DNA of 10,804 bases from Clostridia bacterium (GCA_017631215.1 JAGBTR010000099.1:1-10804); one strand, 5' to 3'; positions 1 to 6,299 are shown, counted from the stretch's first letter. Translations and numbers: made by a program. Notes: generated from the sequence alone by a model not told the origin.

Positions 1-140
1 GCACCATCAAAAAAGGAGTACACATCGGTGTGCTCCTTTTTGATCGTCCGACGATTGGCTCGCAGAGCTTCCTTCAAGTTGCGCAAGCAACTTGTGCCGA
101 GCGGAGCGAGGCTGTTCATAGTCCTCTTGCCCGCACCAAA
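1..140. repeat. Structured intergenic repeat, copy 1 (direct repeat of 4342-4483)
   Basis: This block matches 4342-4483 in the same orientation along its whole length, with only two substitutions (positions 45 and 56) and two one-base length differences in homopolymer runs. It holds a terminator-like hairpin (3-47) followed by a second perfect hairpin (75-94, 8-bp arms, GCAA loop) and a G+C-rich tail containing GCCGAGCGGAGCGAGGC. The match begins at base 1, so the element may extend outside the window. It carries no convincing gene: short open frames through it lack ribosome binding sites. It lies downstream of the four-gene minus-strand operon. Such conserved multi-hairpin elements are often multicopy in a genome; that is inference here, because only two copies are visible. 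Confidence 0.9.
3..47. terminator. Bidirectional intrinsic terminator hairpin inside repeat copy 1
   Basis: Core stem GGAGTACAC (15-23) pairs with GTGTGCTCC (28-36) through one G-T wobble, loop ATCG. It is flanked by a six-A run on the left and a five-T run on the right, which makes it terminator-like on both strands. The outer arms ACCATC and GATCGT pair imperfectly, with one mismatch that copy 2 does not have. On the minus strand it could end transcripts of the kinase operon, whose last gene stops at 260; on the plus strand it could serve a gene lying before the window. Confidence 0.6.
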
Positions 141-144
141 CAGT

Positions 145-190
145 AGAAATCCGAACCCCAAGCCGGTAGGCGAAGGGTTCGGATTTCTTT
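145..190 (+). terminator. Long perfect hairpin, probable terminator
   Basis: Arms 145-158 and 175-188 are perfectly complementary over 14 bases (AGAAATCCGAACCC). Inside them a 3x3 symmetric internal loop (CAA/GAA) is followed by a second stem GCC/GGC closed by GGTA, giving one long nearly continuous helix. The short T-rich stretch after the right arm suggests a plus-strand terminator for a gene outside the window, although the T-tract is weak. It sits directly after repeat copy 1. A smaller hairpin follows at 192-208 (CGTTTTC/GAAAACG). The remaining bases to 259 show nothing recognisable. Confidence 0.55.
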
Positions 191-259
191 GCGTTTTCGC
201 AGAAAACGAGTGTTCGGGTGATATGTGATGATAATCAGGTTTTAAATTTGCGTTTGGAA

Positions 260-1252
260 TCAGCTATGCTTGCTTTGCAGCTTATCGTAAAGAGTGGGGA
301 TCGTATGCTGATGATCTCCGCAAAAATGCCATCCGAGACCGCCTTTGCTGGTGGGACGGTTTACGATGTTTTTTCGGGGACGGTAATAATAGTTGGGATC
401 ATTATACCCGATCTTGGAACGGTAATCCCCCAAATCTATCAGGTCGAAATTTGCGGTGGTAATGTCAAACGTTGGGTATCCGAGATTTCTCGCAATGGAC
501 AGTGCCTTCAAAAAGACCTCCGCTCCGATCACCGCTGAGCCGAAATTCAAGAAAACGCCTCCGTCAAGATCGCAAACTGTTGCACACATTTTCTTAAAAT
601 CAATACCCGAACATTTACCGATCAGCGCCATATTGCAAGAGGGATGCTGATGAATGATATCGGTTCCGAGGGCAATGTGGTAGGTGGCCGGAATATTGTT
701 GACGTACGCCTGATACAGTACGCAATCCTCACGGTATGGAAATTTGTCGGGATTTTCAAAAATATACTTTCCCAATGCCTCTCCGTAACCCAGATCCTGC
801 TCGGCTCCCAATCGCAATGCCTCGTTCATCCAAGCCCCGGTCTGCTCCCACATTCCGAAGGAACCGTCCTCGATGGCAGAGGGAACGTCCTCGCTGGTTC
901 CCCCAAGATATGCCAGCTCAAAATCGTGAATGCTTCCGGCACCATTCGATGAAATATGCGTTATGGTTTTGTTTTTTATCATTGCGATCAAATAGCGTGA
1001 AAGGCGGTTCTTGATCACGTGGGCGCCCATCGACCAAATAACAGGGCGATTTCTGCTTCTCGCCTTTGCGATTCTTTCAACCAACACGTCAAAATCGGGA
1101 TGCTCGAAGTTTTCATGAGGCGTAACACTCGGTGTCATAAGATTATCAATGGTGACCAAATTTCTTCGGTCGTTTGCGTCGTATGTTTTAATGTTATCAA
1201 ATACCAGCTGCCGGTTTTTTCCTTCGCCAATAAAAATTCCTCTGGTTTCCAT
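260..1252 (-). CDS. Conserved uncharacterised protein, weakly deoxyhypusine-synthase-like
   Basis: A 330-residue soluble protein without signal peptide or membrane segment. Strongly patterned blocks suggest an enzyme: SMGAHVIKNRLSRYL (74-88), SSNGAGSIHDFELA (101-114), GTDIIHQHPSCN (196-207), GGVFLNFGSAVIGAEVFLKA (231-250) and a C-terminal GDHQHTIPTLY (312-322). The layout of an N-terminal Gly-rich nucleotide-binding-like region, a mid GTDIIH block and a GGVFLN block recalls deoxyhypusine synthase, but the catalytic-lysine segment of true synthases (W-G-K type) is not visible, so that activity is not assigned. From memory, related proteins occur beside RfaE-type kinases in other bacteria, which matches this context; this is recollection, not a search. 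It is the last gene of the four-gene operon: its ATG lies one base after the HAD stop, with GGAG seven bases upstream inside the HAD gene. Substrate unknown. Confidence 0.85.
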   Translation of the reverse strand: METRGIFIGEGKNRQLVFDNIKTYDANDRRNLVTIDNLMTPSVTPHENFEHPDFDVLVERIAKARSRNRPVIWSMGAHVIKNRLSRYLIAMIKNKTITHISSNGAGSIHDFELAYLGGTSEDVPSAIEDGSFGMWEQTGAWMNEALRLGAEQDLGYGEALGKYIFENPDKFPYREDCVLYQAYVNNIPATYHIALGTDIIHQHPSCNMALIGKCSGIDFKKMCATVCDLDGGVFLNFGSAVIGAEVFLKALSIARNLGYPTFDITTANFDLIDLGDYRSKIGYNDPNYYYRPRKNIVNRPTSKGGLGWHFCGDHQHTIPTLYDKLQSKHS

Positions 1253-1253
1253 A

Positions 1254-2024
1254 TTAATTCTCCAGCCATGTTAAAATTTTATCTACATTCTCAAAACAAT
1301 CTACGAGAGCGTGTGCTCCTGCCTTGGTTAACCGTTGAATCTTTACATCATCAAATCCGCACAGTTCTTTTTCTTTTCCACAGATGCCAAGCGTACAAGC
1401 ACCTACGGCTTTTCCTAATCTGATCTCGACAGGTCCGTCTCCGACTACGAGAAGTCCACTGTGATTTTTCGCGATCAGCCGTTCCAAGGTTGCTTCTTTT
1501 GAGCAATTCTCACTGTGTGGTTTTGCTCCGGCAATCTCCTCAAAAAAGCAAGAAAGACCAAGCGCTTCTGCCTCTTTGATCACGTCTTCCTCATCGGTTC
1601 CGCTTGCCGCATAGAGTCGAATACCTCTTTCTTTAAGGGCGGCAAGAAATTTCTTGGCGCCGCGCATGATGTAATGATCTGCTTTACCCGCTTGCGCGTC
1701 TGCTTTGTTTTTTTCCACGTTTATCATTAATCTGCGGTTGTACTCCGCCTTGTATTCCCAAGGATCAAGTGGCGTTTTCCCCTGTTGCTTAACGCGTTCG
1801 GCAAGCCATTTCATTTGAAGTATGGTTTGAATTCCGGTCGAATCTTTAATATAATCGCGAACCTCTCGTTGGTTTTCCTCGGTATATCCGTCGCCGAAAA
1901 TACATTCCAGCATAAGAGGCTCCATAACGGCTTCCCAACCGCAACGAAGCGTCGACAAGGTTCCGTCAAAATCAAAAACGGCAGCAACGATTTTTTTCTT
2001 TTCGTGTTGCTCCAAAACGATCAT
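1254..2024 (-). CDS. HAD-superfamily phosphatase
   Basis: A 256-residue cytosolic hydrolase with the HAD motifs in order: motif I DFDGT with nucleophile D18 and acid D20, motif II S141 in AASGTD, a motif III lysine probably K176 (CSKEATLERL), and motif IV GDGPVE with D196. The helical cap between residues 25 and 115 (C1 type) resembles phosphoglycolate-phosphatase-like members. HAD enzymes of this sort remove phosphate from small sugar phosphates. The start overlaps the ROK stop by four bases (ATGA), with GGAGG nine bases upstream, which indicates translational coupling. Beside an RfaE-like kinase it may take one phosphate off a sugar bisphosphate, as GmhB does in heptose activation; however, it is longer than GmhB and not clearly that family, so the substrate remains open. 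Confidence 0.9.
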   Translation of the reverse strand: MIVLEQHEKKKIVAAVFDFDGTLSTLRCGWEAVMEPLMLECIFGDGYTEENQREVRDYIKDSTGIQTILQMKWLAERVKQQGKTPLDPWEYKAEYNRRLMINVEKNKADAQAGKADHYIMRGAKKFLAALKERGIRLYAASGTDEEDVIKEAEALGLSCFFEEIAGAKPHSENCSKEATLERLIAKNHSGLLVVGDGPVEIRLGKAVGACTLGICGKEKELCGFDDVKIQRLTKAGAHALVDCFENVDKILTWLEN

Positions 2025-3160
2025 AAGTGCATTCCTCCATTAAAGTAATATTCCAAAGCCGTCATAGCGGCGGCATAAGCGCGTGCATTTTTTCCAAGGC
2101 AAGAAGAATACACATGAAATTGGTGTACCTTCCGTGAGAATGCAGCGCGGTCAAGAGCGTTTTCTATCATTTCCTTCAGTACAAAATCCGCATTCGTCAA
2201 CTCTCCGCCCAAAACGATGTTCAGAGGTTCAAATAAGTTTACGGCATTGATACAAAGGACTGAAAGAATTTTCCCTTGCTCCCGCAGCGCGGTCATCGCT
2301 TTCTGATCGCCGTTTTCGGCTCTGCATATCAGGTCATTCCAACTGCTTGCACCGGCTTTTTGCACTGTTGCCGGAATAGATGCGTATAATTCGGCGCATC
2401 CGACGTTTCCGCAGGCACAGGTGGGGCCGTTGATGTCTACCGTAGTATGCCCAAGCTCTCCGCCCATACCGTCTCTTCCGGTAAAAAGATGCCCGTTCTT
2501 GATAATCGAGCAGCCGATGCCGTGGTCGGCGAGCAAAAACAGCATATCGCCCTGAACGTTATTTCGGTTCTTCTCGGCAAGAGCCAGCACGTTCGTATCC
2601 TTTTCCAAATACACCGGCAGGGCAAAACGGGAAGAAAACGCGTGTTTGACATTATAATTGTGAAAAAGAGACAATCCCGATGGATTCAGTATCATGCCTT
2701 TCTCAGAGTCAATGGGACCCGGAGCACAGATACATATTCCCAAGGGAGTGGCACTGTTGCTTCCGTTGGTTAATGCAAGCGAGATCTCTTCGCATATAAG
2801 CGCAACGGTTTTCTCGGCACTTTCAAGAAAATCCATTTTCTTTCCGAAAATCTCATTCCCCGAAAAATCAGTTAACAAGATCTCGCAGCCATCACGGCTT
2901 AGATCGATCCCGATAGAAATGAAGGCATTGGGATTCAGATGTAGCAAGGTCGGTCTTCGCCCTGATTCGGATTTTACGACATCTCCGTTCATGATAATGC
3001 CTTGTTCAATAAGAGAATCGGTAAGAATGGTAACGGCTGCACGAGAAAGTCCCATAGCGCGTGAAAGATCTGCTCGCGATAACGGTTTTTTTCGGATCAT
3101 ATCTACGATCAAGCGCTGATTGCTTTCTCGCATAATGGCAGAATTGTGCGCTTTTATCAT
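2021..3160 (-). CDS. ROK-family transcriptional regulator (NagC/XylR type)
   Basis: A 379-residue protein: N-terminal winged helix-turn-helix (about 12-60, with LSRADLSRAMGLSRAAVTIL as the recognition region), then a ROK sugar-binding domain. KDTNVLALAE (187-196) is the sugar-site segment, and GELGHTTVDINGPTCACGNVGCAE (234-257) is the ROK zinc signature with H238, C248, C250 and C255 all present. Such proteins are usually sugar-responsive repressors. The frame extends 18 codons further upstream inside the kinase gene, but the start chosen here has GGAG nine bases upstream and the upstream ATGs have none. The gene follows the kinase with almost no spacing and overlaps the HAD start by four bases. 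A regulator embedded in the operon probably controls it, and the palindrome at 4261-4281 is a candidate operator. Confidence 0.92.
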   Translation of the reverse strand: MIKAHNSAIMRESNQRLIVDMIRKKPLSRADLSRAMGLSRAAVTILTDSLIEQGIIMNGDVVKSESGRRPTLLHLNPNAFISIGIDLSRDGCEILLTDFSGNEIFGKKMDFLESAEKTVALICEEISLALTNGSNSATPLGICICAPGPIDSEKGMILNPSGLSLFHNYNVKHAFSSRFALPVYLEKDTNVLALAEKNRNNVQGDMLFLLADHGIGCSIIKNGHLFTGRDGMGGELGHTTVDINGPTCACGNVGCAELYASIPATVQKAGASSWNDLICRAENGDQKAMTALREQGKILSVLCINAVNLFEPLNIVLGGELTNADFVLKEMIENALDRAAFSRKVHQFHVYSSCLGKNARAYAAAMTALEYYFNGGMHL

Positions 3161-3164
3161 TTCA

Positions 3165-4193
3165 TCATTCTCCATAACGAATAAGTTGTTCAATAAGTTC
3201 AGATGCACTCGCACTTCCCGTTGTATTCAGCTTCTTCACACAAACAGATGAAGCCAGGGCGCCGATCACGCCTGCCTCACGGTCATTCGCTCCGGCTGCC
3301 AGAGCCAGCGAAAACGCGGAAAGAAAGCAATCACCCGCGCCTACCGTGTCTACGGGCGGTGCAACGGGTATAGCGTAGATTCGTGTGGCACCGTTTTTTC
3401 GATATATCAGACATCCTCGTTCGCCAAGAGTCAAACAAACTTCAGAATCGGTTTTTCTTGCAAGATGGCAAGCTGCCATGGCTATATCATCCTCGGTTGC
3501 GCAAAGCGACAGATCGGTTCCGATCGCATGCGCGCATTCTAATTCGTTTGGTTTCAAAATGCAGTGACGGAATCGGTCAATGCGAGATCTACTATCCACT
3601 ACCGTTAAAAGCCCCGACTGTGAAAGACCGTTGATCACTTCGCGCACTCTGTCCGTGACGCATCCATTCTCAAACTGATCGCTTACGCAAAGCACGTCGG
3701 CTGATGCCGCATAGCGTTTCAACTTCTCGATCAGCTGATCCTCCATCTCTTTAGACAGCGGAGAAAAGCTCTCAAAATCCAGACGCGGATCCTCTACCTC
3801 TATACCGGGATATCCTTTGCGCATGGGTTTACAATAAGCGTTAGTAACTCGTCCTTTTGCCATCACAAGCCCGTCGGCGGAAATACCAAGCTCTTCCATG
3901 ACGTTTTTTAAACAAACACCGCGCCAATCGTCGCCAATGACACCGATAGGGGTAAACCCGTCACAAAGTGTCGCCATATTGACTGCGACGTTACCTCCTG
4001 CGCCGGCGGAAAAGCGTTCTTCTACTATTGGCAAAGGAAAATGAGGTGTTTCTCTGGAAAGGTGACTTCTTGTCATGTCGCCAACCCAATACACATCAAG
4101 ACACATATCACCGATCAGTACGGCTTTCACCTGCTTCATTTTTTCTAAAATGGTTTGGAGCCGTCCCTCGCTCACTCCTTGAAAATATTTCAT
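3165..4193 (-). CDS. RfaE/HldE-like PfkB-family carbohydrate kinase
   Basis: A 342-residue ribokinase-fold kinase transferring phosphate from ATP to a sugar or sugar phosphate. Visible motifs: GDMCLD (28-33), GAGGNVAVNMA (64-74, PfkB signature-1 region), KPNELE (214-219), TLGERG (255-260) and DTVGAGD (282-288) with the catalytic base D288. The segment around SRETPHFPLPIVEE (46-59) and the DSRSRIDRF...LKPNE arrangement resemble the kinase domain of RfaE/HldE, which phosphorylates D-glycero-D-manno-heptose 7-phosphate. Only the kinase domain is present: there is no C-terminal nucleotidyltransferase. First gene of the operon; its ATG is preceded by AAAGGAGG at six-base spacing and by an exact-consensus promoter. 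Kinase family is secure, heptose specificity is inference. Confidence 0.92.
   Translation of the reverse strand: MKYFQGVSEGRLQTILEKMKQVKAVLIGDMCLDVYWVGDMTRSHLSRETPHFPLPIVEERFSAGAGGNVAVNMATLCDGFTPIGVIGDDWRGVCLKNVMEELGISADGLVMAKGRVTNAYCKPMRKGYPGIEVEDPRLDFESFSPLSKEMEDQLIEKLKRYAASADVLCVSDQFENGCVTDRVREVINGLSQSGLLTVVDSRSRIDRFRHCILKPNELECAHAIGTDLSLCATEDDIAMAACHLARKTDSEVCLTLGERGCLIYRKNGATRIYAIPVAPPVDTVGAGDCFLSAFSLALAAGANDREAGVIGALASSVCVKKLNTTGSASASELIEQLIRYGE
3170..3173 (-). promoter_or_regulatory. Ribosome binding site that decides the ROK start
   Basis: Minus-strand GGAG, nine bases before ATG at 3160 and overlapping the last codons of the kinase gene (stop 3165-3167). In-frame ATGs at 3175 and 3214 have no Shine-Dalgarno match in front of them. 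Confidence 0.7.
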
Positions 4194-4228
4194 AAACGTC
4201 CTCCTTTGTTGATCGTGCTCTTTGGAAG

Positions 4229-4257
4229 ATTATAGCACTAAAACAATTCAATGTCAA
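4229..4257 (-). promoter_or_regulatory. Sigma-A promoter of the kinase-ROK-HAD operon
   Basis: Read on the minus strand: TTGACA (4257-4252), a 17-base spacer, TATAAT (4234-4229), with an extended -10 TGC. All twelve hexamer positions match consensus. Expected transcription start is near 4222, leaving a leader of about 30 bases with AAAGGAGG before the kinase ATG. Confidence 0.92.
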
Positions 4258-4260
4258 TAG

Positions 4261-4281
4261 TTTGTTATATGATTTAACAAA
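4261..4281. promoter_or_regulatory. Palindromic operator candidate for the ROK regulator
   Basis: TTTGTTA (4261-4267) and TAACAAA (4275-4281) are perfect inverted repeats around a seven-base spacer. Allowing one mismatch, the symmetry continues three more pairs outward. It lies three bases upstream of the -35 of the kinase operon. ROK regulators such as XylR bind A+T-rich palindromes containing TTTGTT/AACAAA half sites, so autoregulation by the operon's own ROK protein is a reasonable inference, but the A+T-rich context makes chance symmetry possible. Confidence 0.5.
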
Positions 4282-4341
4282 ATATTTTTCGTTTTTTCCG
4301 GAATTGAAGCTATGTTTGGTTCGGATTTATCATCACTCACT

Positions 4342-4483
4342 GCACCATCAAAAAAAGGAGTACACATCGGTGTGCTCCTTTTTTGATGGTCCGACGATCG
4401 GCTCGCAGAGCTTCCTTCAAGTTGCGCAAGCAACTTGTGCCGAGCGGAGCGAGGCTGTTCATAGTCCTCTTGCCCGCACCAAA
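4342..4483. repeat. Structured intergenic repeat, copy 2 (direct repeat of 1-140)
   Basis: Same element as copy 1, same orientation. Here the first hairpin is more complete: outer arms ACCATC/GATGGT pair perfectly. The second hairpin (4418-4437) is identical to copy 1, as is everything from 4402 to the end. The element sits in the divergent region between the kinase promoter and the 4538 promoter, where a terminator has no obvious transcript to end, which argues for an inserted or mobile repeat rather than a dedicated terminator. Minus-strand open frames of 96-100 codons running through it are considered spurious, since they follow the repeat and lack ribosome binding sites. Confidence 0.9.
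4344..4390. terminator. Bidirectional terminator-like hairpin inside repeat copy 2
   Basis: ACCATC, a run of seven A, then GGAGTACAC pairs with GTGTGCTCC, a run of six T and GATGGT; the loop is ATCG and there is one G-T wobble. The core stem with A-tract and T-tract would terminate on either strand. It lies between two divergent promoters and downstream of neither, so its role in this copy is unclear. Confidence 0.55.
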
Positions 4484-4506
4484 AAGAGCAACGCCCCATG
4501 CAACAC

Positions 4507-4521
4507 TCGACCATTGGTCGA
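4507..4521. promoter_or_regulatory. 15-base palindrome upstream of the membrane protein-WYL operon
   Basis: TCGACCA and TGGTCGA flank a single central T, a perfect odd palindrome ending 16 bases before the -35 at 4538. A position just upstream of a strong promoter suits a regulator binding site; the WYL protein encoded in the same operon is a natural candidate. No direct evidence of binding. Confidence 0.4.
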
Positions 4522-4537
4522 CATACGCATATCGCAC

Positions 4538-4566
4538 TTGACAAACCGAATATTCCATGCTATAAT
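4538..4566 (+). promoter_or_regulatory. Sigma-A promoter of the membrane protein-WYL operon
   Basis: TTGACA (4538-4543), 17-base spacer, TATAAT (4561-4566) with extended -10 TGC; all twelve positions match consensus. Transcription should begin near 4573, leaving a short leader with GAGGAGG seven bases before the ATG at 4599. Confidence 0.93.
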
Positions 4567-4598
4567 AAAGTAAATACCATCCTTGAGGAGGACACACT

Positions 4599-5183
4599 AT
4601 GCCGGACGAAAGAGACGTTTTGACGCGCCCCATTATCACAAAAAAGCTTCAGCGTGAGGCAAAGCGCTCGATGATCGGTGCCGCTTTGATGTGCTTGATG
4701 GGCGTAGTATTCGGCGGCGCTCTGCTGCTGCTCGATTTCTCATCTTCGACGGCGGCTGCGGGCGACGCCCTGATCGGCGTATGGATCGCTCTCTGGGGGC
4801 TCGGTTGCCTGGTTTTCTTCGTGCGTGCGCTGTTGCGTATGCACAGGGCGGGACGCGGCGCCTTTACCGTGGTCGAGGAGGCGCTGACCGAGGTCAAGGA
4901 TCATCAGTTCAGCCTATGGCAGCTGATCCTATACGGTGGATGGGACATCCTGCTTGGCAACAAGTCGCATCTGTACCACGAATTTCGATTCGAAAGCGGA
5001 AAGACCTTCATCGCCAACGCCGAGGAGTTCAGAAACACACGCCTTGGCACCGCCGCCGAGTTTTCCCTCTCCGGCGACCGCTTCTATCTTGTCACCTATG
5101 ACAGCCGCCCCAACAAAATCATTTTGCTGTTCAGCGCGAGGACGCACGTCTGTCGCGATCTTCCGTCAACAGAACAGAAGTAA
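4599..5183 (+). CDS. Two-TM membrane protein of unknown function
   Basis: A 194-residue protein. Two hydrophobic helices at about 25-46 and 56-79 are separated by a short loop (FSSSTAAAGDA), so both ends probably face the cytoplasm, in keeping with the basic residues before the first helix (KKLQREAKR) and after the second (RALLRMHRAGRG). The remaining 110 residues look like a mixed alpha/beta domain with alternating strands (HLYHEFRFESGKTF, RFYLVTYD, KIILLFSA), facing the cytosol. Not recognised as a named family. It is the first gene of an operon with the WYL regulator, which starts nine bases after its stop. Pairing a membrane protein with a WYL regulator suggests sensing or stress response, but this is inference only. 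The start is well set by GAGGAGG. Confidence 0.85.
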   Translation: MPDERDVLTRPIITKKLQREAKRSMIGAALMCLMGVVFGGALLLLDFSSSTAAAGDALIGVWIALWGLGCLVFFVRALLRMHRAGRGAFTVVEEALTEVKDHQFSLWQLILYGGWDILLGNKSHLYHEFRFESGKTFIANAEEFRNTRLGTAAEFSLSGDRFYLVTYDSRPNKIILLFSARTHVCRDLPSTEQK

Positions 5184-5192
5184 GGAGACCTT

Positions 5193-6176
5193 ATGCGAGG
5201 CAATCAGAAGATCAAAATACTGTATCTGATGCGCATCCTCTACGAGTGCACCGACGACGTGCACGGGCTGACGCTCGACGAGATTGCCGACGCCCTGTCC
5301 GCGTACGGCGTAGAGGCTGAGCGCAAGACGCTCTACGACGATTTCGAGGTCCTGCGCACCTTCGGTCTTGACCTTGAAAAGCGCAAGGAGGGCAAGACGG
5401 TACGCTACCACGTTCTCAGCCGCAGCTTTGAGCTTCCCGAGCTCAAGCTTCTCGTGGATGCTGTCCAATCCTCCAGATTCATCACCCGCCGAAAAAGCGT
5501 TGAGCTGATCAAAAAGCTCGAGCAGCTGACCAGCAAATATCAGGCACAGCGGCTGAGCCGTCAGGTGTTTGTGTCCAACCGCATCAAAACGATGAACGAG
5601 AGCATCTACTACACCGTCGACGACATCCACGAGGCCATATCCGCCAACAAAAAGATCTCGTTTCAGTATTTTCACTGGAACGAAAAGAAGGAGCGCGTCC
5701 CCTCGCACGGCGGCAAGGTCTACCGCGTCAGCCCGTTTGCGCTGACCTGGGACGACGAAAACTACTATATGATCGCCTACGATTCGGATGCCGAGATGGT
5801 CAAGCATTTCCGCGTCGACAAAATGATACGCCTTGCCGTGCTGGACGAGGCGCGCGACGGCTCGGAGCGGTTTCGGGATTTTGATATGGCGATCTACTCA
5901 CAGAAGACCTTCGGTATGTACGGAGGAACCGAGGAAAACGTTGTCCTCCGCTGTAAAAACGGGTTGGCCGGCGTCATCATCGACCGCTTCGGGCAGGATA
6001 CGGTGTTTTTCCCGTCGGGTGAAGACGCCTTTGAGATCCACGTCAAGGTGGCTGTCAGCCCGCCCTTCCTCTCCTGGGTCATGACCTTTGGCTCGGACGT
6101 TACCATCCTCTCCCCCGCGCATGTCAAGGATGAGTACATCGCGCTGGCGCGTCGCGTGATCGAGCAATATCAATAG
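5193..6176 (+). CDS. WYL-domain transcriptional regulator
   Basis: A 327-residue regulator of the YafY/DeoR-like type. Residues 4-75 form a winged helix-turn-helix (KIKILYLMRIL, LTLDEIADAL, RKTLYDDFEVL). The WYL domain spans about 135-225 and contains YRVSPFALTWDDENYYMIAY (177-196); the family's W-Y-L triad is replaced by Y191, Y192, M193, a common degenerate form. A WCX-like C-terminal domain follows (about 245-325, VVLRCKNGLAGVIIDRF and SDVTILSPAHVKDE). WYL proteins bind nucleotides or nucleic acid as effectors and often regulate stress, DNA-damage or defence genes. AAGGAG lies five bases before the ATG. Last gene of its operon, followed by a terminator; it may regulate its own promoter through the palindrome at 4507-4521. 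Confidence 0.93.
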   Translation: MRGNQKIKILYLMRILYECTDDVHGLTLDEIADALSAYGVEAERKTLYDDFEVLRTFGLDLEKRKEGKTVRYHVLSRSFELPELKLLVDAVQSSRFITRRKSVELIKKLEQLTSKYQAQRLSRQVFVSNRIKTMNESIYYTVDDIHEAISANKKISFQYFHWNEKKERVPSHGGKVYRVSPFALTWDDENYYMIAYDSDAEMVKHFRVDKMIRLAVLDEARDGSERFRDFDMAIYSQKTFGMYGGTEENVVLRCKNGLAGVIIDRFGQDTVFFPSGEDAFEIHVKVAVSPPFLSWVMTFGSDVTILSPAHVKDEYIALARRVIEQYQ

Positions 6177-6186
6177 CCAATCACAA

Positions 6187-6219
6187 GGCCACACGGCATT
6201 TCCGTGTGGTCTCCTTTTT
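6187..6219 (+). terminator. Intrinsic terminator after the WYL gene
   Basis: GGCCACACGG (6187-6196) pairs with CCGTGTGGTC (6202-6211), ten pairs including one G-T, with a five-base loop and a T5 run at 6215-6219. It begins ten bases after the WYL stop. Confidence 0.88.
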
Positions 6220-6228
6220 GTGAGTCCG

Positions 6229-6256
6229 TTTTTTTGTACCCGACCCTTGCTATAAT
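6229..6256 (+). promoter_or_regulatory. Promoter of the HIRAN-like gene, extended -10 type
   Basis: TATAAT at 6251-6256 preceded by TGC gives a perfect extended -10. The -35 region is only a T-run (6229-6235), far from TTGACA, as is usual for extended -10 promoters. Transcription would start near 6263, leaving a leader of roughly 37 bases that contains a small 5-bp hairpin (GGACG/CGTCC, 6266-6280). Confidence 0.7.
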
Positions 6257-6299
6257 GATGGCAGAGGACGGGTCACGTCCCAAAAAGAAACGGAGGAAT

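Noticed and set aside
260..1252. Naming the last operon gene deoxyhypusine synthase
   Set aside because: Only general layout is similar; the catalytic-lysine motif is not visible and the substrate context differs.
1254..2024. Naming the HAD protein GmhB (heptose bisphosphate phosphatase)
   Set aside because: It is longer, has a C1-type cap, and GmhA and nucleotidyltransferase genes are absent from the window.
176..4328. Shared 11-base string GGTTCGGATTT at 176-186 and 4318-4328, just inside the two repeats
   Set aside because: An 11-base match is expected by chance in a window of this size and it is not part of the aligned repeat.
4254..4639. Minus-strand open frames of about 100 codons through repeat copy 2 (and a similar short frame in copy 1)
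   Set aside because: They follow the structured repeat, lack ribosome binding sites and overlap two strong promoters; their reading is a by-product of the hairpins.
6238..6273. ACCCG/CGGGT inverted repeat around the -10 of the HIRAN-like gene
   Set aside because: Five-base arms 26 bases apart are likely to arise by chance.
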